Source: Gyrodactylus bullatarudis (Eukaryota > Platyhelminthes > Monogenea > Gyrodactylidea > Gyrodactylidae). Taken from it: a stretch of DNA of 64,000 nucleotides. Shown piece after piece: positions 13,201 through 23,860 of the stretch. Under the pieces are notes generated by a model, which saw nothing but the letters and a program-made list of their open reading frames with translations, was not told where the DNA came from and made no database searches. A program made the translations under genes and the position numbers. Every line of letters begins with the position of its first letter. Positions within the stretch are counted from its first letter, which is position 1. Where the stretch lies: NCBI GenBank assembly GCA_012064415.1, contig SSNU01000155.1, forward strand, positions 682,001-746,000. Direction: 5' to 3'.

Positions 13201-16200
13201 TCTCATTCTATTGACTATAAAAAGTTTACCCCTAATGATGGATTGGAACTTTTACGCAAGGAACACGGCATTTCTACTTCTTACCAGACAATGTAGCGAA
13301 GTATTCAGGTCTCAAAATCTAACTCTTCTTCAGATGATTTAAACTCATATGAAAAACTTATTGGCTTTTTAAATGCCCATTATATTACAAAACCTGGAAC
13401 CATAATTGATGTTAAAAAGCTAGATAATCAACTGGAAGTTATGTTCCTCTCATTCAATATCTCAATAAAAGCTTCTTCTAATGCACTGCCTGTAATAGCA
13501 GTAGACGGTTGCCATCTCAAGTCAAATCATAATTACATCATTCAAATGGCGACTGGTTTGGATGGAAATGGACAACTTTGTCCCTTGGCATTCTCCTTGG
13601 TACCAACTGAATCTGAAGATTATTGGAGCTACTTCTTCATTCAATTAAATAAGTGCTTAAACCTAAATGAAAGAAAGGACGTTGCTATCTTATCTGACAG
13701 AGAAAAGGGACTAATTAATGCTATCAAAAAATAATTACCATCATTCGTACTGCCTTTTCCATATAGGAAAAAATATTCAGAGAAAATACAAGAAAAACAT
13801 GAACGGACATATTTGGAAGGTAGCTACTTCTAAAAATTACAATGACCTCTCTGATGCAATGGAGAAAATTAAGAAGATAGACGAAGAAGTTCATAAGTAT
13901 TTGTGATATAAATATGGTCCATTGGACTAATTTCTATTTTCCTGTATGTCGTTACGGTCATCTGACCTCTAATTTAGCTGAGTGAGCTAACTCAGCGATC
14001 AATGAAATAAGAATGTTCCATCCATTTAACGCAGTATATAGTTATTCACAATACGTTACTAAGAGATTTGAGGAGAGATACCAGTTTTACAAGTCTAAAA
14101 ACGGGATATATTCAGGTGAGCAAATTATTCAATTATGGAAATTCAAAATGATAAAAACGTGTAGATAAATTCTCAAAAGTGTATGAAACTTTATCTTTGG
14201 AAGCAAAGAAGCTCAAGGTAGTGAAGGTTTCTGCAGCTCTCTCATTGCCTATTTAAAATGTTCAAGATCAAAAGGAGACAAATAAAGAACGAATTGTCGA
14301 CTTGGAAAATGGAAGTTGCTCCTGTGATGAAATAAGACACACCGGCCATCCTTGTGTACATCTTCTAGGTGTAATTTATCGTGAAAATAAAGAAGATGAG
14401 TCATATATAAATGATTCATTTAAAATCAAGTCCCTTAAAGCGAAGTATGGAAGGAACATCATTGCTATTGATTTGGATTACATGATAAAGACACCTTTAG
14501 TTGAATACAAACAAAATAGAAAAAGAGGACGGCCAAGTAAAAATAGGATTAAAGGCATTGAAAAGAAATGATGGAATAATTAATAAATTTTTGGTATTTC
14601 ATATTTCTTATTAATACAAAATTCTAAGATTTGAGTTAAACGTAAAAAGAAAAAAATATGAAATAAGTGAAATAATCCTCTACCATAACAGTAAAATAAA
14701 CAAGGCCTAACATTAAGGGGGGAAACCATAAAAGAAATATTTTAGTAAAACTTACTATTACAGAAAGAAAACTTTAAAAAACCAAACCATAATGGAAAGA
14801 TATATTATTCCTTATAATAACACCGTGTTATTTGACTAACCATAACGGAAATAATAATTCTCAGACAGACCATTTAAAAAAATTTTAATTGTATAAATCA
14901 TAAGCTCTTAAGGTGTAAGTTTCGAATCGACTAAATATGACGTTTGCTCTTTATTTCTCAATACAAAAATTAAACAGGCATTTAAGAACATAAAACCTTG
15001 GTTCAGTATTACTGAATCAGTATTAACGAATCACATAGGTCACTTCCAACTCGTAAGTTCCAAGGCATCCGTGTATAACATCATAGAGTTAAATTTATTT
15101 TAAAAAACGGATCTCTTTGTGTGATCTGGCTCGTAATTGACAGTGTTAATAATTCCAAACTCACCCAATGCCATGATCAATTGGGTGGACCATTCATCAA
15201 TTCGTTTTTCTGATGCCTTAATAAGCAATTCATGCTCAACAGCCCTGTTCAGTTCATCTTCTTTCCGTATTACTAATTTGAGATAGTAGGCAGCTACAGA
15301 AAAATCAGCACCTACCAAAGAAAACTGAGTGTCACCTTTCTCTCCGTGGACTGTTAATAGTTTCCCATCTATTGTGAGCCCTTTCATTGCTGAAGCCTCG
15401 TTGTTGAGCATGAAGTATCCGTCTCTTTCATTTTCAATCTCTATATTTATTAGAAAATATAAAATAAATAAATCAAATTTAGTTTTGAACGATAATATTG
15501 CCGAACTTCATCAAGAATATTTTCGTTAGGATCTAAACTCATGAGGAAGCTTTAAAGAAAACAAGCGTATATTATAGTGATAAACGTTATATTTCGCCGG
15601 GTCTCTTCAGACTCTACCACGGTAACGTTTATATACTTTTACAATGCAAATATTTTGAGGCCTTCCATTGGTCCATCTATTAATTTTGTTTCAGCCTGCG
15701 ATCGATTGTTTGTTGCCCACTGTCTCTACGTCGTTTTCTTTTTGCTTTTTCACAACTTTTCTTTTCAATAATTACAGGTTGGGACATAATTGGATTATCA
15801 ACTATCGTTGACCTCTCTTTGATTTCATTTGTATCCAACTCTGTGACTGTTTCTGGGGCACTGCTAGGAACTAGAACTGGTTGATTATCGGCTACAGCCG
15901 ACTTCTCGTTATTTTCATTATGACTTTTAGTTTCTTTGAGAATTCTGCCTATTTTCTCAATTTGCTTACTCTTTATATGCTTTGTGAAGAGACAAAAGTA
16001 GTTAATTATAATTATGATCAGAGTGTTCCTACCGACCCCCCCCCCACAATTCAAAGCTGAAACAAAATTAATAGATGGACCAATGGAAGGCCTCAAAATA
16101 TTTTCATTGTAAAAGTATATAAACGTTACCGGGGTAGAGTCTGAAGAGACCCGGCGAAATATAACGTTTATCACTATAATATACGCTTGTTTTCAGATCT

Positions 16201-19200
16201 TTAAAAATGAAATATGAAAATAGCTTTCTCTATTTTTCAAAACAGATTCAAAGAGTTCAGCAATTTTCATACATGTCAATGAAAATGAGCATCGCTTTCA
16301 AACCAGAAGACGTAGCTCAAAAGAATTTTTCGCAGATTATTTCTGACTTTTTAGAATTTTATTGCGACTATTTTATTGTAAGCTATGGTAAATATTTATG
16401 AATATTTGAGACTTTCAAAATATAGATTCAGGTTTTTCTGAAAGTATTGAACAACACCGCAAGTTAAATAATAACTCTTAAGAAGAAAGGAGCAGGGTTT
16501 TCCTTATAAATGAACCAAATTTAAACAAGAGTTCTTGGACTAAGTTATTCAAAAATATTGTAAATATTATGCAAAAAAGCATTACTCATTTCTGTCGATA
16601 TCTTTTTCTCCAGTATTTTGATATAATCCAGGGGGCCAGATATTTTACAATTGACAAAGCAATTTCTATCATTTTGTAGGCCGTACAAGAATATCTCGTT
16701 ATCAGCACAAAAACATATTGTGGCCTTTGTTCCATAGCTTCTTAGGAGGTAAAGTTCCCCATTTTCATTGATATTGTACAATTTTAGATGACTATCTTTG
16801 TATGTCGAGTGTTTGAAGGAATTCACCTCTTCAGACTCAGATGTGAAATCAAAGCTTAGATCTGTGAAAGGATTCAATAAATTTCATCCATCTAAATATA
16901 CACAATATCTAATAGAAACTATTTATTCGATTAAAAGTATATAGATACGGACAGATGTTTGATAAACCAAAGTAAATTTTGGAAACTTTGCTTACTCACC
17001 GGAAAGACCTGGAATAACCTTCATCCAGTGATCAATGTTTGCATCACTGCTTTCCATTCGAAGAGCATAATTTCCATCTTTTTCATGAGCTTTCAAAAGT
17101 TTCATACACTGGCTATTCAATCGTTTAGCCACAGACCCAAATAGGCAAAAGTCAAATTTCACAGCGTCACTACTGAATCTTAGGGATAAGTCACACTCGA
17201 TTTTCTCAAACTGCCTCTTTTGAGATGGTCCACTATTTTTACTGTAAGTTAGAGTTAGCTTGGAGTCTTCAGGATCTAGAAAAAAATTGAGATTTATTGA
17301 ATTACACCAACATACGAGTAGGTTTCGATAGGAAATCTTTGATCTCCTCTAGTCTATCACCCAATTCAGTCAACTCAATGTCGAAACTTTCATCTGTATT
17401 AAACATTGGAATGGCGCTCCTAACGATAATTTTCGTCCCTTCGACAACTTCAATTTCGGCTTCATCAAAGAAGAAACCGTCGCATTGTAAATAGACTTTA
17501 GTAAATTCACTAGAAATAAAAGAAACGTTTGTAGTTGTCTCTTGGTATGTTAGTTTAGCCGGCTTCTCCAGAACAATGTTGATATTTGACATATCATGGG
17601 CTGAGAAAAGCTCCTTCCAGTGGTTAATTTTCTCTGATGAAGCATCAATTTCAACAAATATCATGTTTTCTTTGGTCACAGCTTGGTTGACTATGATTTT
17701 TTTCTTTTTACATTTAACATCAAATGGAAGGAACCTTATTATTTCTTCATTATTGTCATCATAGACTCTGATCAAGTTGTTTTTCTCAATTTTAGAAATT
17801 CTCTTTATACACGCATAGTTATTTTCTTCGCCATATTGGATAATTGGATGCTCTTTGTAGTTGATATCTAAAGAAAGGGCATGTTTTCTTTAAATTACAA
17901 TAAACTGCTCATGTGCACTTACAGAGACAATTGCCGATGTCAGAGAGCTTCATAATGTCCTCTTCATTACCCTTTATTGTTGTGTAGACGCATTTACCCT
18001 GGCTCATGTTAAATGCCTTTTTGATGAAAATGATTCTCTTTTTGAACAATATCGATGCTTTGGTCATGTCATATTCGAGAACAGGTTCAAAATCCTTCAT
18101 AAAAGTCACCATGACTCGAGATATTGCAATTTGGTCGAATAAAATGGTTTCTGAAGTACTCGCTTCGCATAATACGAGAAATTCTTAAAGAAAAACGCAT
18201 TGAATTTAGACACTTTTGACATCAGGCTTGTTAATATGGAAATTTATAATTTTTCAAGATTTTTTGGCCCACTATTGTCGAATAAAGAAAATAATAAAAA
18301 TTATGGCGTTTTTCAATCTCTAAAACTTCGGTTTTTTGGACTTTGAGTTGAAATTTCTTGTTGATTTCGAAAATAAGTGAGTGATCACAAGTTGATTTTT
18401 AGAATCACGATTAGTGAAAGTGTGTCACAATCAAATGTGCCTTATGATCCAGATTCCAGAAAATCTTGAACTAATTCAATTTCTTGATGAGTCATAAATT
18501 CCCATTTTCATATTACACCAGGTGAATATTTCTCACTTACTCATTTCTTTGATTCCTTTGGAGAATGGAAAAGTTTAAGCGGTAATTATTCTAACTATTT
18601 TTTATCATCGACAACTGAAGATTTAAGAATGATACAAATTTGTAACAGATTTCAGATTTACGAACCGAATAGAAGAGCAGAGTTTGATTCTCTCAGACTT
18701 TAAGGACTAATAAGACCAGTTTAGCTATTTCGGATGCAGTTAAAAATGATCGAAGTTTTCGGTTCTTGACCCCGGCATGACATTAAATTATAAATTATAA
18801 TTTAACTAATCAGTTATCAAATAATATTTATTAAAACTTGGGTCAAACTGTAGTATTTTCAGCCAGTGGTCATCCAAACTTTTCGACAGTGATTGACTTC
18901 ACACGCCTTTTTCAGTTGTACGACGATAGCATTTTGTGCTTGATGACCTCAGGTTTAATAAATTCTATCATAAAATGAAGTCTGTAGTTATTTTTAAATA
19001 TTAACAACCTTACGAACTCATTTCTCTAATGAGTACTTCCAGGAGTCTCTGCAATATGGATTCCTCATCATAGATCTTGATAAGACATTTTTCTGATCTC
19101 AAGTAGAGATATTCTTGATATCTCAGATACTTGGTTTCCAACAGGGGATAATCGAAACCCTCTACAGTTCCACACCTTGTTACGAGGAACTTTTTAGAAT

Positions 19201-20125
19201 ATTTCATATCAGTGTACCTGGCTATTGTCTCGAGTTTCTCTGTTCTGTAGTAAATACAGTTCTTATCCTTTACGGAACCTGCGGAGTAAAATTAACCTTG
19301 AAATTAGATTTTAAAATGCACACGAAAAACTTTACATTACTAACTAAATAGGCAAGAGAGAAATATGTATTTAAAGATGAAACTTGGTAGTAGTTTCCAA
19401 AAAAAACAAAACATTTTTATCTGGAATGTCAGGAATAAAGTTGGAAAATATTTAAGTTGAGAGAAACGCGGTAAAGAGTTATCTGAGAACAAATGTAAAA
19501 TTTCTCAAAAAATGCATGGGATTAAATACCTGAACTTGTAAATTAATAATAAACAGGTAGGCAGTCTACCCACTGAGCCATACCAAATTTATCTAATTTC
19601 CACTGAAGACACAACGTTATAGATTAAAATCAATTCACATCTCTCGATCTCTCTCTATCTGAATCACTCCTAAACAAGGATTATGATCCTATCAAATAGA
19701 ATTCCAATTGAACACTCATATAATAATTGACAATCAATTCTCAAATTATGATGGGATCCAAAATATATTTATGTTCCACAATGTATTGAGTGTTTTAATA
19801 AGAATTCTCATCTACATTTCAACTACTGCTTTAGTGTATGAAGAAATAAATGGAAATTTTATCTTACGTGCTATGCTGAGGAACTGTTTCATGTAATTGT
19901 TGAAGCACGGGAGTGACCCTTTGAATTTCAACTCGATATATTTTTCTCCATACTTGGCATTCTCTATCGTAAGATTATTCATATCATTTTTAATGTAAAT
20001 GCAATCAAAATCGAAACTTAAAGACGGAACTTTGCTCGAATAAAGGTTAAATTTAACAATTGTTCCTTCAGACTTGATATTCATTACGGACAACGATTTC
20101 CCGTCCCATATGAGGATTAGCATTC
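7284..20125 (-). CDS. PH-like repeat protein gene, copy 1 (unrecognised multi-domain protein)
   Basis: I do not recognise this gene. Ten large exons encode about 11 modules. In 5' to 3' order they are M1 19868-20125, M2 19018-19278, M3 17923-18183, M4-5 17316-17867, M6 17000-17275, M7 16586-16861, M8 15165-15440, M9 11650-11895, M10 8097-8378, M11 7398-7670. A 15-nt exon (18541-18555) links M2 to M3; another (7284-7298) follows M11. Modules have beta-strand-like alternation and end in a helix with a conserved Trp, for example GSEDAVKYW in M11, which recalls a pleckstrin-homology fold. M9-M11 share FTHVF or FTHLF, IYFY/VYFY and KRVFPSS-type motifs. All these exons are multiples of 3 and begin and end in phase 1. 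M1 has an ATG at 20121-20123. The 3' end was not found. Transposons fill the introns, so function is uncertain. Confidence 0.6.
7730..13140 (-). CDS. Charged linker exons of PH-like gene copy 1
   Basis: Between M8 and M11 lie many small class 1-1 exons with clear GT/AG ends, most of 60-72 nt: 7730-7795 (YYELSKDEFDKLKKK), 7849-7908, 7973-8044 (NFQPDASVQNN), 8425-8490 (FEDLPTLEFDALKVEAI), 9125-9190 (AQEKRLLWKDQESLL) and 9244-9303. More are visible near 9868-9909, 9966-10029, 11945-12007 and 12172-12216. They encode acidic, Lys/Glu-rich spacer peptides. Copy 2 has counterparts for most. The exon near 9355-9417 keeps its acceptor, but the donor present in copy 2 is absent, a sign of decay in copy 1. 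Exon borders other than those given exactly are approximate. Confidence 0.55.
10379..11100 (-). mobile_element. Penelope-like element, 3' part with GIY-YIG domain (copy 1 intron)
   Basis: Antisense ORF 10602-11060 carries a GIY-YIG endonuclease module: IYKFQCDCGASYIGRTIRKL with the usual upstream Cys pair, then a downstream WVNEKFFINMYKP segment. This is typical of the C-terminus of Penelope-like elements. No RT is seen, so it is 5' truncated. The 3' flank at 10379-10425 holds a hammerhead-like motif shared with the element at 54.7-55.4 kb. It sits in an intron of PH-like gene copy 1. Confidence 0.8.
13160..14571 (+). pseudogene. Mutator-like (MULE) transposase relic
   Basis: Sense-strand relic inside PH-like gene copy 1, opposite to that gene. 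The frame from about 13165 has a stop at 13293. The core 13441-13734 shows the MULE domain (VIAVDGCHLKS, then LCPLAFSLVPTE and YWSYFFIQL). A frame shift near 13730 leads into 13718-13906. The C-terminal frame 14302-14571 has a SWIM zinc finger (CSCDEIRHTGHPCVH) and a basic KRGRPSKNR tail. A short inverted match, ATGGTCTGTC, at 13098-13107 and its complement at 14864-14873 may be the remains of the ends. Several breaks make it inactive. Confidence 0.82.
15488..16195. mobile_element. Foldback/MITE element with ~140-bp inverted arms (family 1)
   Basis: 15555-15696 and 16055-16196 are near-identical inverted copies, sharing for example GTGATAAACGTTATATTTCG and GTCTCTTCAGACTCTACC. The outer left end (TTAGGATCTAAACTCATGAG) matches the ends of the related elements at 24.48 kb and 54.09 kb. 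The interior has a short Lys-rich antisense frame but no recognisable transposase. It sits in the intron between M7 and M8 of PH-like gene copy 1. Confidence 0.75.
17316..17867 (-). repeat. Double-module exon M4-5, copy 1 (holds a near-identical tract shared with copy 2)
   Basis: A 552-nt exon, twice the usual size and class 1-1, encoding two joined modules (HWKELFSAHDMSN ends the first). Roughly 17330-17650 is almost identical to 35800-36120 in copy 2, with only a handful of mismatches, although flanking introns and neighbouring exons differ much more. Confidence 0.75.
19535..19595 (-). repeat. tRNA-like or SINE head fragment (weak)
   Basis: On the minus strand the sequence TGGCTCAGTGGGTAGACTGC resembles a tRNA D-arm with an A box, followed about 30 nt later by a weak B-box-like GTTCAGGTATTTAATCCC. 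No full cloverleaf with a paired acceptor stem can be drawn by eye. It is a degenerate tRNA-derived repeat at best. Confidence 0.35.
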
Positions 20126-20527
20126 CTGAAATATTAACTCTTATCAATCATTCGTTTAAATAAAAAGAAAATTATCAGCAATTTTCAGAACTGAGTCTAT
20201 GCAAAATCTAGTTGATATGAAGATGGAAATTTATGGTTATTTTTCACTGAATTCACAATTTTTTCATCAGGAAACCGAATTTGATCAAAACTTTTTGAAA
20301 TCTAGATCATAAGACCCTTTTTTACAAAAAGCGAATCTCAGAGTGGCGCCAGGTGATCATTTTTACTATTTGAAATTAGATTAAACTTTGATGATCCCTG
20401 GAAAAAACGAGTTTATCAAAAATTATTGTGATCCTAAAACTCAGCGTTTGATCTCTCTCTCAATTTCAAATCAAGGTTTAAAAGTTGGAGGTTGATCAAA
20501 AGAGGTTTTTCAGCATAAAGATTAGAC

Positions 20528-20720
20528 AAGAAAATCAATTCAACTGAATCATAAAAAAAATTTTTTTCAGAATTTTTTTCTTCAACTGGTAAAAGTGGGC
20601 AAGATGAGTAGGATTCCAAAAAATCTTTGAAAAATTCGAATTCTTGATGAAAAAATCGAGACTTCTGTAAAAATCATAGATTCCCAACTTCATATCAACA
20701 AACTTATGGATATTTGAAAT
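20528..20720. repeat. Dispersed repeat, inverted with respect to 23.14-23.29 kb
   Basis: The reverse complement of this stretch matches 23139-23290 closely, for example TTGATATGAAGTTGGGAATC and CCTACTCATCTTGCCCACTT. Its outer part (20450-20530) matches 23581-23650. The pair brackets the spacer between the two PH-like gene copies. Weaker relatives occur near 26.4 kb. Confidence 0.7.
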
Positions 20721-21197
20721 CGGATAAATCAATTCCGTGGAATATTTCTATTGAAAAGTTTTAACGTTGAGAGACATCGGTTTTGAGCTGAGTTACCGAT
20801 GCTGAGTTCATTTCGAGGAAAGAAGGAAGAGAGGCCAAAATTTTCACAAAAGTTTTATTCTCTAGAAAATTAAATAAACAATATGAATTAACTTACCATT
20901 TCTTGGTTATATGGAATATTAGACAGATTGTTATTGGATTTAATAAAATTGTTTTTAGATCAGAAATCAATCATCAGAAGAATCTAATATTTTTACTTGA
21001 CAACTCAAAATAGACCACTCAAAATCCCTTTCAATAGGACAATTTAAAAAAAACTTAAAAAGCTATATTTAATATCAAATCCTCCCATCGAGTTATTGAT
21101 TCAGAATAGAAATGCGTAAGAATAATTCAGCTAAACTGATTCCAACACGCCTTTCGATCATATACTGGAATACAATCGACCTTTTTCCAAAGTCTAT

Positions 21198-21308
21198 TCC
21201 AGACGTTTCGGTCCTGAGATGGTCAAGTAATGTCAAGTAACCTGAACTCTCTTCAATTTTATCCACTCAAGACGGTACTTGAGGATCTCAGTACCGAAAC
21301 GTCTGGAA
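21198..21308. repeat. Short palindromic repeat with 32-bp inverted arms
   Basis: 21198-21229 and 21277-21308 are inverted copies with few mismatches, centred on CCAGACGTTTCGG. The complementary form contains CCGAAACGTC, a string common at Penelope-like element termini. It lies upstream of PH-like gene copy 1. Confidence 0.6.
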
Positions 21309-21479
21309 GAGGGTTTGGAAAAACGTTGGCTAAATTCCAATTAAATCTGATTTTACTTATAATATATTGATTGAAGATTCCAGATTCTATCATGGAATAA
21401 AAAAAATTTTCCTATCAAAATCTTTGTACTCAGAGGAATTTGATCTTATGTAATAAAAATTCATGAGGCCCTGAAATAA

Positions 21480-21640
21480 TTTTCCACTTACACTTGGTAC
21501 ATTAGTTAAATTTGAATAGATGAATTTAATTTCTACAAATAAATATTACCAATTGTCAATAAATTTAGCTACATACGTAATTGTAGGAATTAATATTTTT
21601 TCCAAGTCGATATTTAAAAAATGTTTTTCCAAAACGATAT
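21480..21640 (-). promoter_or_regulatory. Upstream flank of PH-like copy 1, conserved with copy 2
   Basis: Around 21540-21625 the sequence matches about 37945-38010, with ATTGTCAATA and TCCAAGTCGATATTT shared. This marks the upstream edge of the duplicated unit and possibly its promoter. A candidate non-coding first exon ends at a donor near 20895 (AAATG then GTAAGT); copy 2 has the same donor near 37785. No TATA box can be assigned. Confidence 0.4.
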
Positions 21641-21649
21641 TTATAATGA

Positions 21650-23850
21650 AAGATTTGTGCATTTTAACTTCCTTTTGATTAAGTCTCTTCAGGTAATTTT
21701 CAAAATCCAAATATTTTGAACCAATCAGAGTCCAGAGATTTTTGTTTTTTTTATTGTGTCATTTGCTCATTGAATCATGACCAAATTACTGAAAGAGTTC
21801 TGATCCCTAATATTTGATTCTTCGAAATTTTAGAAATTAATTTCAATATTCATGAAAATAATTGTGAGTTTTGGAACTCACACGGACAACTATTCAATCA
21901 AACTTTGGAAAGATAATTCTCTGCGCCTATGGGAAAGGTTTGAAAAATGCCTTCAAACAATTTCCACATTCTATAAAGAGTTAAAATCTATAGCCCTGAG
22001 CTCAAATTGGTCAGGGTTGAAGAGAATTATCTGTTCTCTAATTTGACATGTTATCTTTAATTGATATTGGTTGGCAAGTTATGGGACAAAATTTTCGTAC
22101 CTCATCTAAAACTACTCGAAAATTACATTCTATAAATAGAAACTCATTTGGTTTTCACAGAGATTAGAAATTCTCTCTCTTGATTGGTTGATTCATTGAA
22201 TCTTGTTTAAACCAATGAGAAGCGAGAATTTTTCTTCATCAAGTTGACTGATTTTAAGCTTTTCTATAGTATTTTTTTTTAAATAAACAATTTATTAAAC
22301 AGAATAATCCAATTAAGACACTACGTTAAAAAATCCTACATATCAATCAAAAGATAAAACAAACACTTGATTTGGTTTTATTCTAATAATAAAATTAAAT
22401 GTGCCAATCTTGCCACTCCAAAGTCACCTATCCGGAAAGAAAATTCCGTCAAATCTTCGTCTCAGCCTTTTAATCATAAAGCTGTTTATCACTTCTGCAT
22501 GAGGTGTATTTTATTCTCAATAAAATATTTGTTATTGTTAATCAGTGTCAAATTGGTTTAGGATTTTGGATTCAAAAATTTGGAAATGTTAAGCTAATTT
22601 CAAAGACAGAAATTCACAAAAAATCATTTTTATTGAGTTCATTTCTTCTCTTCCTTCACTTATCTAAAAGAATTGGATATTATCATTTGATTTAAAATTA
22701 TAATTATTTCGTTCTAGGTGCTTAGGTAATACAACCCCTAGGTTCCTCGTATCTGGTAATGAATTAGACAATGTCCTTGAATTTTATAGCTTACAAATGG
22801 ATCAGTTCGAAAGATGAATACTTAGATCTTATAGTTTATTGCATACTAGGGATCCCTGCACTGGGATCCATTTTAAGCTCTGTAAAATCGAGCGACATTG
22901 GCTATTTCATTACCAAATACGAGGAACCTTGACATCGATTATGAAGCATAATTCTTAGCCAATGACAATTGGCGAGTAGAACAGGTTCTTGGAGAAAGCC
23001 ATTTTATGGCTTACTCTTTCCTTTTTCTGTAGAAATTAGTAGAGATTATTACGAAAGAAATACAGGAGTAAAAGATGAAGAAAATTAGAATAATACGCAA
23101 GCTAAAAGAACACCAAAAATTCTCCAATAAATAAAGTTTGTTGATATGAAGTTGGGAATCTATGATTTTTACAGAAGTCTTGATTTTTTCATCAAGAATT
23201 TAAATCTTTCAAAGATTTTTTGGAATCCTACTCATCTTGCCCACTTTTACCAGCTGAAGAAAAAAATTCTGAAAAAAAAATTTTATGAGAAACATGGTCA
23301 TTTTTCAAATTTCGATTTGGCGCCAAAGTCCCATTTTTTCGAACTTTGAACCAAATTATTTTATTGATTTGAAAGTTGACGGTTGATCAGAAGAGGTTTT
23401 TCAGGATCAAGATTAGACAAGAAAGCTGAATGGCACCGTCAAATTACCGACAGTTAGCCCATTTTGAATTGAGAGATTTTAAATTATCGAAATTTCATTG
23501 ATTTTCAAGTAGTGAGAATGATCACAAAATTGAATTTCAGCTCCCAAATGATATTAAGGCTTTGCATCAGATAAGATTCAGTTGAATTGATTTCCTTGTC
23601 TAATCCTGATCTTGAAAAACCTCTTTTGATCAACCTCCAACTTTCAAATCCATAAAAATTTTCGAGCCAAATTGAAATTTAAAAAATGGCCGTATTAAAA
23701 AAAATTTGAAAAATTCGAATTCTTGATGTAAACATCGAGATTTTTGTTAAAATCAGAGAATCCTCAACTTCATCAATTAGCGAAAAAGCTCACATAGGCT
23801 AAAGTATTTGAAGCAAAATTTATTATTCTGAGCAAGAGGAGTTTTAAAAA
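21650..23850. other. Spacer between the two PH-like gene copies
   Basis: No gene seen. It contains a MITE-like inverted repeat: 22739-22762 against 22907-22930, arms including AGGTTCCTCGTAT. It also holds the dispersed repeat at 23139-23290 and 23570-23650. Near 23788-23830 there is a remnant resembling the Penelope-like 3' flank (CTCACATAGGC). Confidence 0.6.
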
Positions 23851-23860
23851 AATGTCTCAC

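Noticed and set aside
15680..16174. 164-aa minus-strand ORF
   Set aside because: It reads the arm and interior of a foldback element. A Lys-rich tail alone is not evidence of a gene.
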